This document shows, one piece after another, positions 24,968 through 32,884 of a stretch of DNA of 64,000 bases. How positions within the stretch are numbered: the first letter of the stretch is position 1; each line of letters opens with the position of its first letter. The notes below the pieces were generated by a model, which had not been told where the DNA came from, did no database searches, and saw only the letters and a program-made list of their open reading frames with translations. The translations under genes were made by a program, and so were the position numbers. The stretch is from contig NZ_JAPZVP010000009.1 in assembly GCF_027622875.1 (NCBI RefSeq), positions 36,091-100,090 of the forward strand, in the 5' to 3' direction. This stretch comes from Glycomyces luteolus. Its GTDB lineage: Bacteria; Actinomycetota; Actinomycetes; Mycobacteriales; Micromonosporaceae.

Positions 24968-25011
24968 TTGAACCTTCAACCAACCTAGCGCGGGATCCTT
25001 GATGTATCAAG
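24968..25011. promoter_or_regulatory. Paired MarR-type operators
   Basis: TTGAA-CC-TTCAA (24968-24979) and CTTGAT-GT-ATCAAG (24998-25011) are perfect palindromes of related form, with centres 31 bp apart (three helical turns), in the 81-bp gap between the dioxygenase and marR genes. MarR proteins bind such sites and repress both directions. Confidence 0.7.
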
Positions 25012-25032
25012 TAGTCCAGTTAAGCTTGTTGC

Positions 25033-25491
25033 ATGAGAGATGAAGCGCCCTGGCTCGACGAAGCGGAGATGACGACCTGGCTGGCGCTCATCGGCGTGGT
25101 CATGCGGCTCCCCGGAGCACTGGAAGTGCAGCTGCGCCGCGACGCCGACCTCAACCACTTCGAATACAGCGTCCTCGTCGGCCTCGAGCACGCCGAGGGC
25201 GGAACGATGCGCATGAGCGACCTCGCCTTCCTCTGCAACGGCTCGCTCTCCCGCCTCTCGCACGTCGCCCGCCGACTCGAGAACGAAGGGCTCATCGAGC
25301 GCTTCGCCTGCCCCGACGACGGCCGCTCGACCCTCGCGCGCCTCACCGCCCCCGGCCGCGAACGCCTCGCGCAGGCCGCCCCCGGCCACGTCCGGCTCGT
25401 CCGCGACCTCGTCTTCGACGAGCTCGACGACGACGAGACACGCCAGATGGGCGAGCTCGCCAAGCGCATCCTCGCCCGCATCCAGTCCTGA
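25033..25491 (+). CDS. MarR family transcriptional regulator
   Basis: 152 residues with the MarR winged helix: dimer helices at the N-terminus, recognition region MRMSDLAFLCNGSLSRLSHV near 57-77, and wing CPDDGRSTLARLTAPGRERL near 94-113. It probably represses its own gene and the divergent extradiol dioxygenase through the palindromes between them. The ligand is unknown, but aromatic compounds are usual for this arrangement. Confidence 0.9.
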   Translation: MRDEAPWLDEAEMTTWLALIGVVMRLPGALEVQLRRDADLNHFEYSVLVGLEHAEGGTMRMSDLAFLCNGSLSRLSHVARRLENEGLIERFACPDDGRSTLARLTAPGRERLAQAAPGHVRLVRDLVFDELDDDETRQMGELAKRILARIQS

Positions 25492-25642
25492 CGCGGCGAC
25501 ACGCCGTGAAAATCGGCGGTTTCATCCACGCTCCGTGTGGTTTCGGGCCGATATAGTGAGCGAAAGATTCGTTCCTATTCCCCGAGGACTCGAACCATGC
25601 CCCTTGCGTCCCATGTAACTCCTCCCTACCCGAAGGCCGCCC

Positions 25643-26014
25643 ATGGCAGGCGCTGACGTCTTCGCGATGGACCCCGACGAGGTCCGCAAATCCGTCGAGA
25701 TCCTCTTCGAGATCGAGTCGGAGGTCGATGAGCAGGCCAGCGCCATCGCCACCTCGAACGCCGAGACTGCCGGCCCCCTGAAGGAGGCCGAAACCGCGCT
25801 CGGCCCCGCCCTGGAAGCCGCCGGCGAATGGTGGCAGGGCGAGCGCGCGTTCGGATTCGGCAGCCTCCTCGGCAACACCGGCGAGTACCTCGCCGTCTGC
25901 GCCGAGGAGGCCGTCGAGGTCGACGACTACAACGCGGGCACCTTCGCGTCCGTCGCCGGCGACCTCTACCCCGAACGCGCCAACGCGAACGCCGACGCCC
26001 GGCCGGACTGGTAG
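25643..26014 (+). CDS. Small helical ESX/WXG100-like protein
   Basis: 123 residues, acidic, without a signal peptide. It is predicted to form two long helices with EWWQGERAFG at the turn (about residues 62-71), the place of the WxG motif in WXG100 type VII secretion substrates. The sequence is not a textbook member, so the family call rests on size, helix pattern, motif position and its place 5 bp before a DUF1023 hydrolase gene, a common partner. A -10-like TATAGT lies at 25552-25557. Confidence 0.55.
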   Translation: MAGADVFAMDPDEVRKSVEILFEIESEVDEQASAIATSNAETAGPLKEAETALGPALEAAGEWWQGERAFGFGSLLGNTGEYLAVCAEEAVEVDDYNAGTFASVAGDLYPERANANADARPDW

Positions 26015-26019
26015 GGACC

Positions 26020-27807
26020 ATGAGCGAACTGACCTGGGAGCACCTCCGCGACCTCGACTGCGGAGCGATCCGCACCCTCGGCGACACCTGGAAAGCCTAT
26101 GTGGAGCAGCAGCTCGCCCACACCGAACGCCTCCGCACCGAGGTGATCGAAGGCCACCTCAGCGCCGAGCACTTCGAGTCCGACACCGCCACCCAAGTGC
26201 GCGAGCAGATCGGCATGACCGCCGACCGCTACGAGGACGACCTCTCCGACTACGCCAGCACCCGCATCGCCACCACCCTCTTCGAAGTCGCCGACGCGTT
26301 CGAGAAGGAGCAGAACGAGCTCAAGGAGCTCGTCCCGCTCATCGAGCAGCACGACTTCGAGATCGAAGGCCCCCGCAGCGAATACGACGTCAACCTCTCC
26401 GGCGACCTCCACCAGGCGATCCTCACCCTGAACCCGCCGCAGTGGCTCTGCGACATGTGCGGCGTGCAGAAACCCGACGGCTTCTGGGACCTCGACACCA
26501 TCAAGGTCCTCTTCAACGGCGTCGACCTCTACGGCACCGCCATCGGCCTCGCCGGGCAGTACCAGGACTGGCTCCGCGCCGTCATGTCCCGCGCCCACGA
26601 CGCCGACGACGAAGCGGCCGCCGCCCTCTCCGAGATGCGCGAGAACCCGACCGAACTCCCGCCGCGACTCGGCGCCACCTATGACGATCTTGTCGACGAC
26701 TACAAGGAAGGCGTCACCGAAGAGGTCGCGGGCGAGGCCAAGGCGATCGCCGAAGGCACCTCCGGCATGTCGCCCGAACAGGTCAACCAGTGGTGGGAGG
26801 GCCTCAGCGAATCCGAGCGGCAGGCCCTCATCGAGGAGCACCCGGAATGGGTCGGCCCGGTCGACGGCATCCCCACCGAGTCCCGCGACACCGCCAACCG
26901 CACCCTCCTCGACAACGACATCGACAGGCTCGGCACCCAGATCGCCGCCAAAGAGCAAGCGCTCCAAGGCATGGACCCGGAATCCGAGGAGTACGAGCAG
27001 GCGAAGGAAGAACTCGACGGCCTCAAAGGCGACCGCGACGACCTCGCCAACCTCCAGGACCGCATCACCAACGACGACGGCACCCCGGCCCTCGCCGAAG
27101 GGCCCGAACCGAAGCAGCCCTACTACCTGCTCGGCTTCGGCACCCAGGACAGCGGCCGCGCGATCGTCTCGGTCGGCAACCCCGACACCGCCGACAACGT
27201 GAACACGCTGGTCCCCGGCACCACCTCGAACCTCACCGACGTCGACGGCCTCATCAACCGAGCCGAGACCATGCAGAGCGACGCCCAACTCGCCGCCCCC
27301 GGAGCGTCGAACGCCACGGTGATGTGGCTCGGCTACGACGCCCCTGACACGATCGTGCCCGAGGCCATGCAGGAGCGCTGGGCCGACGGCGCCAGCAACG
27401 ACCTCGAGCGGTTCACCAAGGGACTGGACGCCACCGGGCAGCCGAACACCAACCACACGCTCACCGGCCACTCCTACGGCACCACCGTGATCGGACACGC
27501 CGCCTCCCAGGACGGCGTCAACGCGGACAACATAGTCTTCGTCGCCTCCCCGGGCGTCGGCACCGACACCGCCAGCGCCCTCGGTGTGGACGAGGACAAC
27601 GTGTGGTCCACCACGAACTCCCTCGACCCGATCCAGCTTTCACCGGACTTCCTCCACGGCGCCAACCCGGCCGGAGAGGACTTCGGCGGGAACACCTTCC
27701 ACAGCGACACCGGCGCGTGGAACGCCAACAACCACAGCACGTACTGGGACGACACCAACATGGCCGGACGCGAGACGCTCGCGGACATCGCCACTGGGCA
27801 GCGATGA
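26020..27807 (+). CDS. DUF1023 alpha/beta-hydrolase, likely type VII-exported
   Basis: 595 residues. The first 230 are helical and acidic with WEHLRDLDCGAIRTLGDTWK at the start, like WXG/LXG-type N-terminal targeting domains. A coiled segment follows (about 300-350, KEQALQGMDPESEEYEQAKE). The last 240 residues are a DUF1023 alpha/beta-hydrolase with nucleophile motif GHSYG (Ser485), a probable acid in NSLDPIQLSP and catalytic His in NTFHSDTG. No signal peptide is present, consistent with ESX export. The start is set by the ATG 5 bp after the small helical gene. Substrate unknown; lipid or peptide ester is a guess. Confidence 0.75.
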   Translation: MSELTWEHLRDLDCGAIRTLGDTWKAYVEQQLAHTERLRTEVIEGHLSAEHFESDTATQVREQIGMTADRYEDDLSDYASTRIATTLFEVADAFEKEQNELKELVPLIEQHDFEIEGPRSEYDVNLSGDLHQAILTLNPPQWLCDMCGVQKPDGFWDLDTIKVLFNGVDLYGTAIGLAGQYQDWLRAVMSRAHDADDEAAAALSEMRENPTELPPRLGATYDDLVDDYKEGVTEEVAGEAKAIAEGTSGMSPEQVNQWWEGLSESERQALIEEHPEWVGPVDGIPTESRDTANRTLLDNDIDRLGTQIAAKEQALQGMDPESEEYEQAKEELDGLKGDRDDLANLQDRITNDDGTPALAEGPEPKQPYYLLGFGTQDSGRAIVSVGNPDTADNVNTLVPGTTSNLTDVDGLINRAETMQSDAQLAAPGASNATVMWLGYDAPDTIVPEAMQERWADGASNDLERFTKGLDATGQPNTNHTLTGHSYGTTVIGHAASQDGVNADNIVFVASPGVGTDTASALGVDEDNVWSTTNSLDPIQLSPDFLHGANPAGEDFGGNTFHSDTGAWNANNHSTYWDDTNMAGRETLADIATGQR

Positions 27808-27810
27808 CGC

Positions 27811-28473
27811 ATGCCGCGCAGACCATCCCCCGGCTCGCGGTGGCGCAGGGGCCTCGCGGCCCTCGCCGCCCTGCCGCCAGTCCGTTCGATCGTGGAGAAG
27901 CTCATGGACAACCCGCCTGAACCGCGGTACACGCAGGCCGAGGCCTACGCGCCGATGGAAGCCGCCGCGGCGGACGCGGTCACCGCGCTGCCCGACTTCC
28001 CGGGTTTCAAGGAGCGCATCTGGACGGAGATGCCCGCGACGAGCGGCGGCATCGACGTCCCGGGCTTCACGATCGTCGAGATCACCTATGTCTTCTCGCT
28101 GCCCGACTCCGGCACACCGCTGGTCCGCGAGACCTACGTCGACGTCCTCCGCGAGCACTGGAGCTCCTTGGGCTACACGATCTTCCGCGACGCCGTGAAG
28201 GAGAAGCCCGACCGCACCGACCGCAGCCTCGTCGCGACCCGGCCGGACGGGATCTCCCTGTGGTACTGGGTGTCCGGCTACACGGTGCTACGGGTGCAGT
28301 CAGGGCCGGTCACGGCCAGCGACCACGAGGCGATCGAGCACGTCCCGCCTACGGGCGGCGTGCGACCGGGCGGCCGGTTCGACAAGGTCGGCAAGTACTT
28401 CCCCGACGGCATCCCGGCCGACGGCGCGGTGGATCCCTTCGACTCGCCCGACTCCTACGAGGACGTGCTGTGA
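27811..28473 (+). CDS. Unknown protein, paralogue of the next lipoprotein
   Basis: 220 residues. A basic start (MPRRPSPGSRWRRGLAALAA) may be a weak membrane or export signal, but no lipobox is seen. The body aligns with the following gene: ALPDFPGFKERI versus ELEDFPGFQSRS, TPLVRETYVDVLREHWSSLG versus DPLVREAYPEALAEFWEAQG, and ATRPDGISLWYWVSGYTVLR versus AVREDGVGLYYRVLGQVVID. It starts 3 bp after the hydrolase gene and overlaps the next gene by GTGA. A cognate immunity or accessory role for the hydrolase is inferred from position only. Confidence 0.7.
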   Translation: MPRRPSPGSRWRRGLAALAALPPVRSIVEKLMDNPPEPRYTQAEAYAPMEAAAADAVTALPDFPGFKERIWTEMPATSGGIDVPGFTIVEITYVFSLPDSGTPLVRETYVDVLREHWSSLGYTIFRDAVKEKPDRTDRSLVATRPDGISLWYWVSGYTVLRVQSGPVTASDHEAIEHVPPTGGVRPGGRFDKVGKYFPDGIPADGAVDPFDSPDSYEDVL

Positions 28474-29054
28474 GGCGCACAAGACTCGCCGGTGCGATCG
28501 CGGCAGTGCTCGCGCTCGGACTGGCAGCCTCGGCTTGCACTGGCCCGCAAGTGAACGAGGAGTTCAACGACACTGAGGCGCTGGCCGCGATGGAGGAGTT
28601 CCTGGCGGAGTCGATCGCGGAGCTGGAGGATTTTCCCGGGTTCCAGTCGCGGAGCATCTCGCTCGAGGACTGCCGACACGGCGTGGACCGCAACGAGGTA
28701 CTCGAGGGCCACGACACCGTTCACCTCCAATACGTCTTCCCTGAAGCGAGCTGGGAGGACCCGCTCGTACGGGAGGCCTACCCCGAGGCGCTGGCCGAGT
28801 TCTGGGAGGCGCAGGGCCACGAGGTCGAGATCGATCGCGACGATTCGGGCGCCGTCTCGCGCGTGAGCGCCGTCCGCGAGGACGGCGTCGGCCTCTACTA
28901 CCGGGTCCTGGGCCAGGTCGTCATCGACGCCTCACTCGGCGGCGGCCCGGAATGCGTCGAAGCGGACCCCGACTTCTCTGCCCCCGAACCCCTCGGAGGC
29001 GTAGAACCCGACCACGACAGCGTTCCGGAAGGCGGACACGACGATGGCGGATGA
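28470..29054 (+). CDS. Lipoprotein paralogous to the preceding protein
   Basis: 194 residues with a clear lipoprotein signal: basic start, hydrophobic core, lipobox ASAC with Cys23. The mature part matches the upstream gene product as noted there, adding two cysteines (in LEDCRHG and GPECVEA) that could pair outside the cell. The C-terminus is acidic and Pro/Gly-rich. The GTG start overlaps the previous stop. One paralogue probably acts outside and the other inside or at the membrane. Confidence 0.75.
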   Translation: MRRTRLAGAIAAVLALGLAASACTGPQVNEEFNDTEALAAMEEFLAESIAELEDFPGFQSRSISLEDCRHGVDRNEVLEGHDTVHLQYVFPEASWEDPLVREAYPEALAEFWEAQGHEVEIDRDDSGAVSRVSAVREDGVGLYYRVLGQVVIDASLGGGPECVEADPDFSAPEPLGGVEPDHDSVPEGGHDDGG

Positions 29055-29451
29055 CATGAGGCCGATGCAGGACACACCGCGACGGACGCCGTGGACCGCG
29101 ATCGTCGCGGGGATCGTTCCGCCGCTCTACTGCTTCGTCATCGCCGGGTTGCTGATCTCGATGGGGGACGTGCAGGACTTCGGCGACATGGCCGAGGTCG
29201 GGAGGCCCCTGCTGGTGATCGGCTTGGTCGAGCTGCTGCTTTCGGTAGGCGTCTGGCTGGGTTCGCGGATCCTGTGGTGGGTCACGGTAGTCGGACACGG
29301 CCTTGTCATCCCGTCGCTGATCCTCGCCCAGGCCGTGAACCTGGGAGCGGTATGGGCGTATGCGGCGTGCATGGTCGTTCCAGCGGTGTTGACGATGCCG
29401 TTCCTCCTGCTGCCGCAGTCCCGGCGCTGGTGCCAGGTCGGCACACGCTGA
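29044..29451 (+). CDS. Small membrane protein at the end of the DUF1023 cassette
   Basis: 135 residues with four hydrophobic segments (for example WTAIVAGIVPPLYCFVIAGL and VYAAC-type helices) and no known domain. The ATG lies within the end of the lipoprotein gene (11-bp overlap), so it is the last gene of a tightly packed five-gene operon beginning at 25643. Confidence 0.7.
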   Translation: MADDMRPMQDTPRRTPWTAIVAGIVPPLYCFVIAGLLISMGDVQDFGDMAEVGRPLLVIGLVELLLSVGVWLGSRILWWVTVVGHGLVIPSLILAQAVNLGAVWAYAACMVVPAVLTMPFLLLPQSRRWCQVGTR

Positions 29452-29905
29452 ACAGGCGGCGGTGAGCAGGCAGTGCCAGCGTCAACGAGATTCGGTCGAC
29501 AAGCACCCGCTATCGATGGTGGGATCGCCATTGACATGAGCCGCAGCCGAGCCGGGTCCTCTGTTGCCCGGTCTCGCTATGTCGCTCGCGCCGGCGGGTC
29601 TGGCTTGGGTCGCAGGTGCCTTCTTGCAAGGCACTGCCTTCTGGTTGGGGTGATCCCAACTAGGAAATCGTCCACCCAGTCACGGCCCATCGGGGCGCGG
29701 ACAGCTGCGGGCGATAGCACGGGGATGAGGTCTGGAACCCCCGGTGGGGGCTGAGTGCCTCGAAACAAGTCGGTTTGTCGATTCAGCCAGAGGCTTGTCG
29801 TAGTCTGCGTACACCTACTCGACACCTGTACGAATTCCCTGTCCCTGTACGTATCTCAAGTATCCTCAATACGCCCCCCACCGTCATCACCCACAGGAGT
29901 ACAAG

Positions 29906-30055
29906 ATGCTCACCTTCCACCCCGGAGCCGCTGCGCCGCAAGGAAAATACAGGCGCGCTTCCCGATCTCGGGAGTGCCGCCGCCCGCCCGACACGAACCC
30001 GCGTCCCGCCACCGAGCCCCGCCCTCACGCCGCCTCTTCGTCGCTGACCGCTTGA
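29906..30055 (+). CDS. Possible 49-residue basic peptide
   Basis: ATG preceded by CAGGAG 6 bp upstream opens 49 codons of an Arg/Pro-rich peptide (MLTFHPGAAAPQGKYRRASR...). No family is recognised. The ribosome site is better than chance would usually give, but the Arg/Pro-rich content is also what random GC-rich DNA encodes. Confidence 0.25.
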   Translation: MLTFHPGAAAPQGKYRRASRSRECRRPPDTNPRPATEPRPHAASSSLTA

Positions 30056-30090
30056 ACCCGACCGAAGACCAGCCGCGATTGCGTACGACA

Positions 30091-30140
30091 AAGCGCCCGC
30101 CGGATCCTCCTGATGCCGTAGGAGGGCCGGACGGGCGCTT
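30091..30140 (-). terminator. Long hairpin terminator of wrbA
   Basis: AAGCGCCCG/CGGGCGCTT, then CCGG/CCGG and CCTCCT/AGGAGG with small bulges, make a stem of about 19 bp, 15 bp beyond the wrbA stop. Confidence 0.85.
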
Positions 30141-30154
30141 CGGTGTCGTGGTGC

Positions 30155-30775
30155 TTAGGCGGTGAGGGCGGTGCGGCCGGCCTTGAGGGCGGCGGCGGTG
30201 TTCACCACACGCTCGGCCTGCGCGGTGGCGGCGGCGAGCACGCCCTCGTCGACCGGCGTGCCCCAGCCGAAGTGCGAGACGCCGTACGGCGAGGCGTTCG
30301 CGAAGGCGACCTCGCCTGCGTAGCCGGGGGCCACGATGATGCCGCCGAAGTGGTGGAACGAGTTGTAGAGCGCCAGCAGCGTCGACTCGTTGCCGCCGTG
30401 CTTGCCGGAGGCGGCGGCGAAGCCCGAGTAGACCTTGTCGGCCAGCTTGCCCTGGAACCACAGGCCGCCGAGGGTGTCGATGTACTGCTTGAGCTGCGAG
30501 GAGACGTTGCCGAAGCGGGTGGGGCTGCCCATGATCACGGCGTCGGCCCAGTCGACGTCGTCGGGGGTGGCCTCGGCGATATCGGCGCTGGCCTGGATGT
30601 TCGCGGCCCACTGCTCGTTCGAGTCGATGGCCTCCTGCGGCGCCAGTTCGGCGACCCGGCGCAGCCGGACCTCGGCTCCGGCCTTCTCCGCACCTGCGGC
30701 GATCTGGCGGGCGAGCTGGGTGACGTTGCCGGTCTGCGAGTAGTAGACGACGGTGACCTTGACAGGCTCGGACAT
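30155..30775 (-). CDS. wrbA: NAD(P)H:quinone oxidoreductase, WrbA type
   Basis: Flavodoxin-fold FMN enzyme reducing quinones by two electrons, 206 residues. FMN-binding motifs are YYSQTGNVTQLA at 11-22, IMGSPTRFGNVSS near 80 and FHHFGGIIVAPGY near 137. The insertion between the strand and helix near 40-70 is typical of WrbA. Two near-identical palindromes lie in its promoter region. In this window it fits a role in quinone homeostasis beside the menaquinone genes. Confidence 0.93.
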   Translation of the reverse strand: MSEPVKVTVVYYSQTGNVTQLARQIAAGAEKAGAEVRLRRVAELAPQEAIDSNEQWAANIQASADIAEATPDDVDWADAVIMGSPTRFGNVSSQLKQYIDTLGGLWFQGKLADKVYSGFAAASGKHGGNESTLLALYNSFHHFGGIIVAPGYAGEVAFANASPYGVSHFGWGTPVDEGVLAAATAQAERVVNTAAALKAGRTALTA

Positions 30776-30811
30776 GTTCCTACCTCTTCCAGGAGAACGG
30801 TCAATAAGTAG

Positions 30812-30869
30812 TTCAGATTTGAATTACCCATCGACCATACGGGTCTCGCGGGGAAGTTTCAAATTTGAA
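30812..30869 (-). promoter_or_regulatory. Two near-identical operators upstream of wrbA
   Basis: TTCAGATTTGAA (30812-30823) and TTCAAATTTGAA (30858-30869) are 12-bp palindromes differing at one base, centres 46 bp apart, 37 and 83 bp before the wrbA start. A dimeric repressor is expected; I cannot name it. Confidence 0.65.
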
Positions 30870-31095
30870 CGATGTGTCGCTGGCCACGTTGCCTCGCGGA
30901 TCGATTTGCCTTATAGGGGGCGGGGCTTGCGGCCCAGGCGCTTGTTACGAGAGTGTTTCAGCGTGCTCTCTGTGGAAAGGGTGTTCGACTGTCGGCTTTA
31001 TCACCTGCCTGGTACGAGTCACCTGAGGCGCTCCACTCGCTCGCGCAACTCTGGTTCAGGCACGCCTGTATGCATCGTGACCTCGAATAATGACA

Positions 31096-31113
31096 ACTTA
31101 GGCGGACCTAAGT
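31096..31113. promoter_or_regulatory. Inverted repeat ACTTAGG-CGGA-CCTAAGT
   Basis: Perfect 7-bp arms with a 4-bp spacer, 112 bp before the menaquinone reductase start and 41 bp upstream of the Rex-type site. The arms recall DtxR/IdeR half-sites (TTAGG...CCTAA) but the full consensus is not met. Confidence 0.45.
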
Positions 31114-31153
31114 GACAGGGCGTAGATAGCGGAGTTCTAGACTTGCGGCAAAC

Positions 31154-31175
31154 GCTTGTGAAGATCTTCACAAGC
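31154..31175 (+). promoter_or_regulatory. Rex operator before the menaquinone reductase-nuo operon
   Basis: A 22-bp perfect palindrome with core TTGTGAA-GATC-TTCACAA. This matches the known Rex site (TGTGAA, four bases, TTCACA). Rex is a repressor released by NADH, so the operon would rise when NADH/NAD+ is high. Published work in Streptomyces places nuo under Rex control. Confidence 0.88.
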
Positions 31176-31224
31176 CGGATGGTCGTTAAAAGGATCACCG
31201 CCCTGTTCGCCTGAGAGGACGCCC

Positions 31225-32511
31225 GTGACCACTCACGCAACCCCGGAGGCCGACGTCATCGTCGTCGGCGCGGGACCTGGTGGTTCGGCCGCGGCCTACC
31301 ACCTGGCCTCCCGGGGCCTCGACGTTCTGCTGCTGGAGAAGACCCGTTTCCCGCGCGAGAAGGTCTGCGGCGACGGCCTCACGCCCCGCGCCGTCGCGCA
31401 GCTGCTCAAGATGGGCGTCGACACCTCCGAAGCCGCCGGATGGATCCGCAACCGCGGCCTCCGCGTCGTCGCCGACGACATCGCCATCGAGCTGGACTGG
31501 CCCACCCTCCAGGACTTCCCGAACTACGGCCTCACCCGCACCCGCCTCGACTTCGACCAGATCCTCGCCGACCGGGCCGTCGCCGCCGGGGCCGAACTCC
31601 GCTGCGGCGTCAAGGTCACCGCGCCGATCTTCGACCTCGCCGGGCGCGTCTGCGGGGTCACCGCCGTCAGCGATGGCGAGCAGGTCGCCTACCGCGCGCC
31701 GCTCGTGATCGCCGCCGACGGCGTCTCCGGCCGCCTCGCACTCGCCCTGGGCCTCAAGCGCGACGAGAAGCGCCCCATGGGCGTCGCGGTCCGCCAGTAC
31801 TACAAGTCCGAGGCCAAGCACGACGACGACTACCTCGAGTCGTGGCTGGCGCTGCGGACCGCCGCTGAGCCTGACGTCCTGCAGCCCGGATACGGCTGGA
31901 TCTTCGGGCTGGGGGACGGCCGGGTGAACGTGGGTCTCGGCGTGCTGAACTCCTCCGAGGGCTACGGCAAGACCGATTACCGCGCGCTGCTTCGCGACTG
32001 GCTCGCCAACACTCCCGAGGAGTGGGGCCTCGCCGACGAGGCGAACGCCGACGGACCCGTCCGCGGCGCGGCGCTTCCCATGGGCTTCAACCGGACCCCG
32101 CACTACAGCCGCGGCCTCATGCTCGTCGGCGACTCCGGCGGCATGGTCAACCCCTTCAACGGCGAGGGCATCGCCTACGCCGTCGAGGCGGGCGAAGTCG
32201 CCGCATCCGTTGTCGCCGAAGCGTTCAAGGCCCGCTCCGTGCCCCGCCGCGAAGCGGTCCTGCGCACCTACGCCGACAAGATGGACGACCTCTGGGGCTC
32301 GTACTACCGCATGGGCGGCATCTTCTCGCACCTCATCGGCAAGCCCGCCGTCATGAAGCTGTGCACCGAGCACGGCCTGAAACGTCCCGCGCTCATGCGC
32401 GTCGTGTTGAAACTGCTGGCGAACCTCACCGACCGACCCGGGCGCGACACCGCCGACCGGATCGTCAACGGGATGCGGATCGTCACGCCGAGTTTGGGAA
32501 GGAGGGTCTAG
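31225..32511 (+). CDS. menJ: FAD-dependent menaquinone reductase, geranylgeranyl reductase family (MenJ-like)
   Basis: 428 residues. Dinucleotide-binding motif VIVVGAGPGGSAAAYHLASR near 10-30, then KVCGDGLTPRA near 52 and the FAD-ribityl motif LVGDSGGMVNPFNGEGIAYA near 300, the pattern of geranylgeranyl reductases. In mycobacteria the relative MenJ saturates one double bond of the menaquinone side chain. It starts with GTG 50 bp after the Rex palindrome and ends 4 bp before nuoA, so it heads the nuo operon. The alternative of a chlorophyll-type GGR is unlikely here. Confidence 0.85.
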   Translation: MTTHATPEADVIVVGAGPGGSAAAYHLASRGLDVLLLEKTRFPREKVCGDGLTPRAVAQLLKMGVDTSEAAGWIRNRGLRVVADDIAIELDWPTLQDFPNYGLTRTRLDFDQILADRAVAAGAELRCGVKVTAPIFDLAGRVCGVTAVSDGEQVAYRAPLVIAADGVSGRLALALGLKRDEKRPMGVAVRQYYKSEAKHDDDYLESWLALRTAAEPDVLQPGYGWIFGLGDGRVNVGLGVLNSSEGYGKTDYRALLRDWLANTPEEWGLADEANADGPVRGAALPMGFNRTPHYSRGLMLVGDSGGMVNPFNGEGIAYAVEAGEVAASVVAEAFKARSVPRREAVLRTYADKMDDLWGSYYRMGGIFSHLIGKPAVMKLCTEHGLKRPALMRVVLKLLANLTDRPGRDTADRIVNGMRIVTPSLGRRV

Positions 32512-32515
32512 GAAC

Positions 32516-32875
32516 GTGGAAGTCTATGTGCCCGTCGTCATCATGTTCGCGATCGGCGCGGGGTTCGGCATCGTCTCGGTGGTCGCCTCGCGCATCACCG
32601 GCCCCCATCGGAAGAACCGCGCCAAGTACGACCCTTACGAATGCGGCATCGAGCCGGCCCCCACGAGCTCGGGGCCCACGAAGTTCCCGGTGAAGTTCTA
32701 CCTCACCGCGATGCTGTTCATCGTCTTCGACATCGAGATCATCTTCCTCGTGCCGTGGGCGGTCCACCACGACGTCCTCGGGATCTTCGGGTTCTGGGCC
32801 GTCTTCATGTTCATCGCCGCGCTGTTCGTCGCCTACGCCTATGAATGGCGTCGCGGCGGACTGGACTGGGACTGA
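32516..32875 (+). CDS. nuoA: NADH-quinone oxidoreductase subunit A
   Basis: 119-residue membrane subunit of proton-pumping complex I. Three helices and the conserved loop YDPYECGIEPAP (about 40-51) with the Cys/Glu of the quinone channel are seen, followed by KFYLTAMLFIVFDIEIIFLV. GTG start 4 bp after the menaquinone reductase stop. Confidence 0.95.
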   Translation: MEVYVPVVIMFAIGAGFGIVSVVASRITGPHRKNRAKYDPYECGIEPAPTSSGPTKFPVKFYLTAMLFIVFDIEIIFLVPWAVHHDVLGIFGFWAVFMFIAALFVAYAYEWRRGGLDWD

Positions 32876-32884
32876 GGTTCCGAT

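Larger units (their letters stand above)
29452..30154. other. 700-bp intergenic region with RNA-like structure and a short ORF
   Basis: No established gene. At 29616-29640, AAGGCA can pair either with the upstream GTGCCTT or with the downstream TGCCTT, so two hairpins exclude each other. A further hairpin GTTGGG-GTGAT-CCCAAC is at 29644-29660. Around 29833-29860 CCTGTACG occurs twice. A short ORF with a Shine-Dalgarno sequence follows (29906-30055), then the wrbA terminator. A non-coding RNA or leader is possible. Confidence 0.45.
30776..31224. other. Divergent control region between wrbA and the menaquinone reductase-nuo operon
   Basis: About 450 bp without a gene. It holds the paired wrbA operators (30812-30823 and 30858-30869), an 18-bp inverted repeat (31096-31113) and the Rex-type palindrome (31154-31175). 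Confidence 0.7.

Noticed and set aside
25597-25654. Nineteen-codon ORF overlapping the start of the ESX-like gene
   Set aside because: Too short, no conserved content, and it may occur by chance. It could be a translational-coupling leader, but nothing supports that beyond position.
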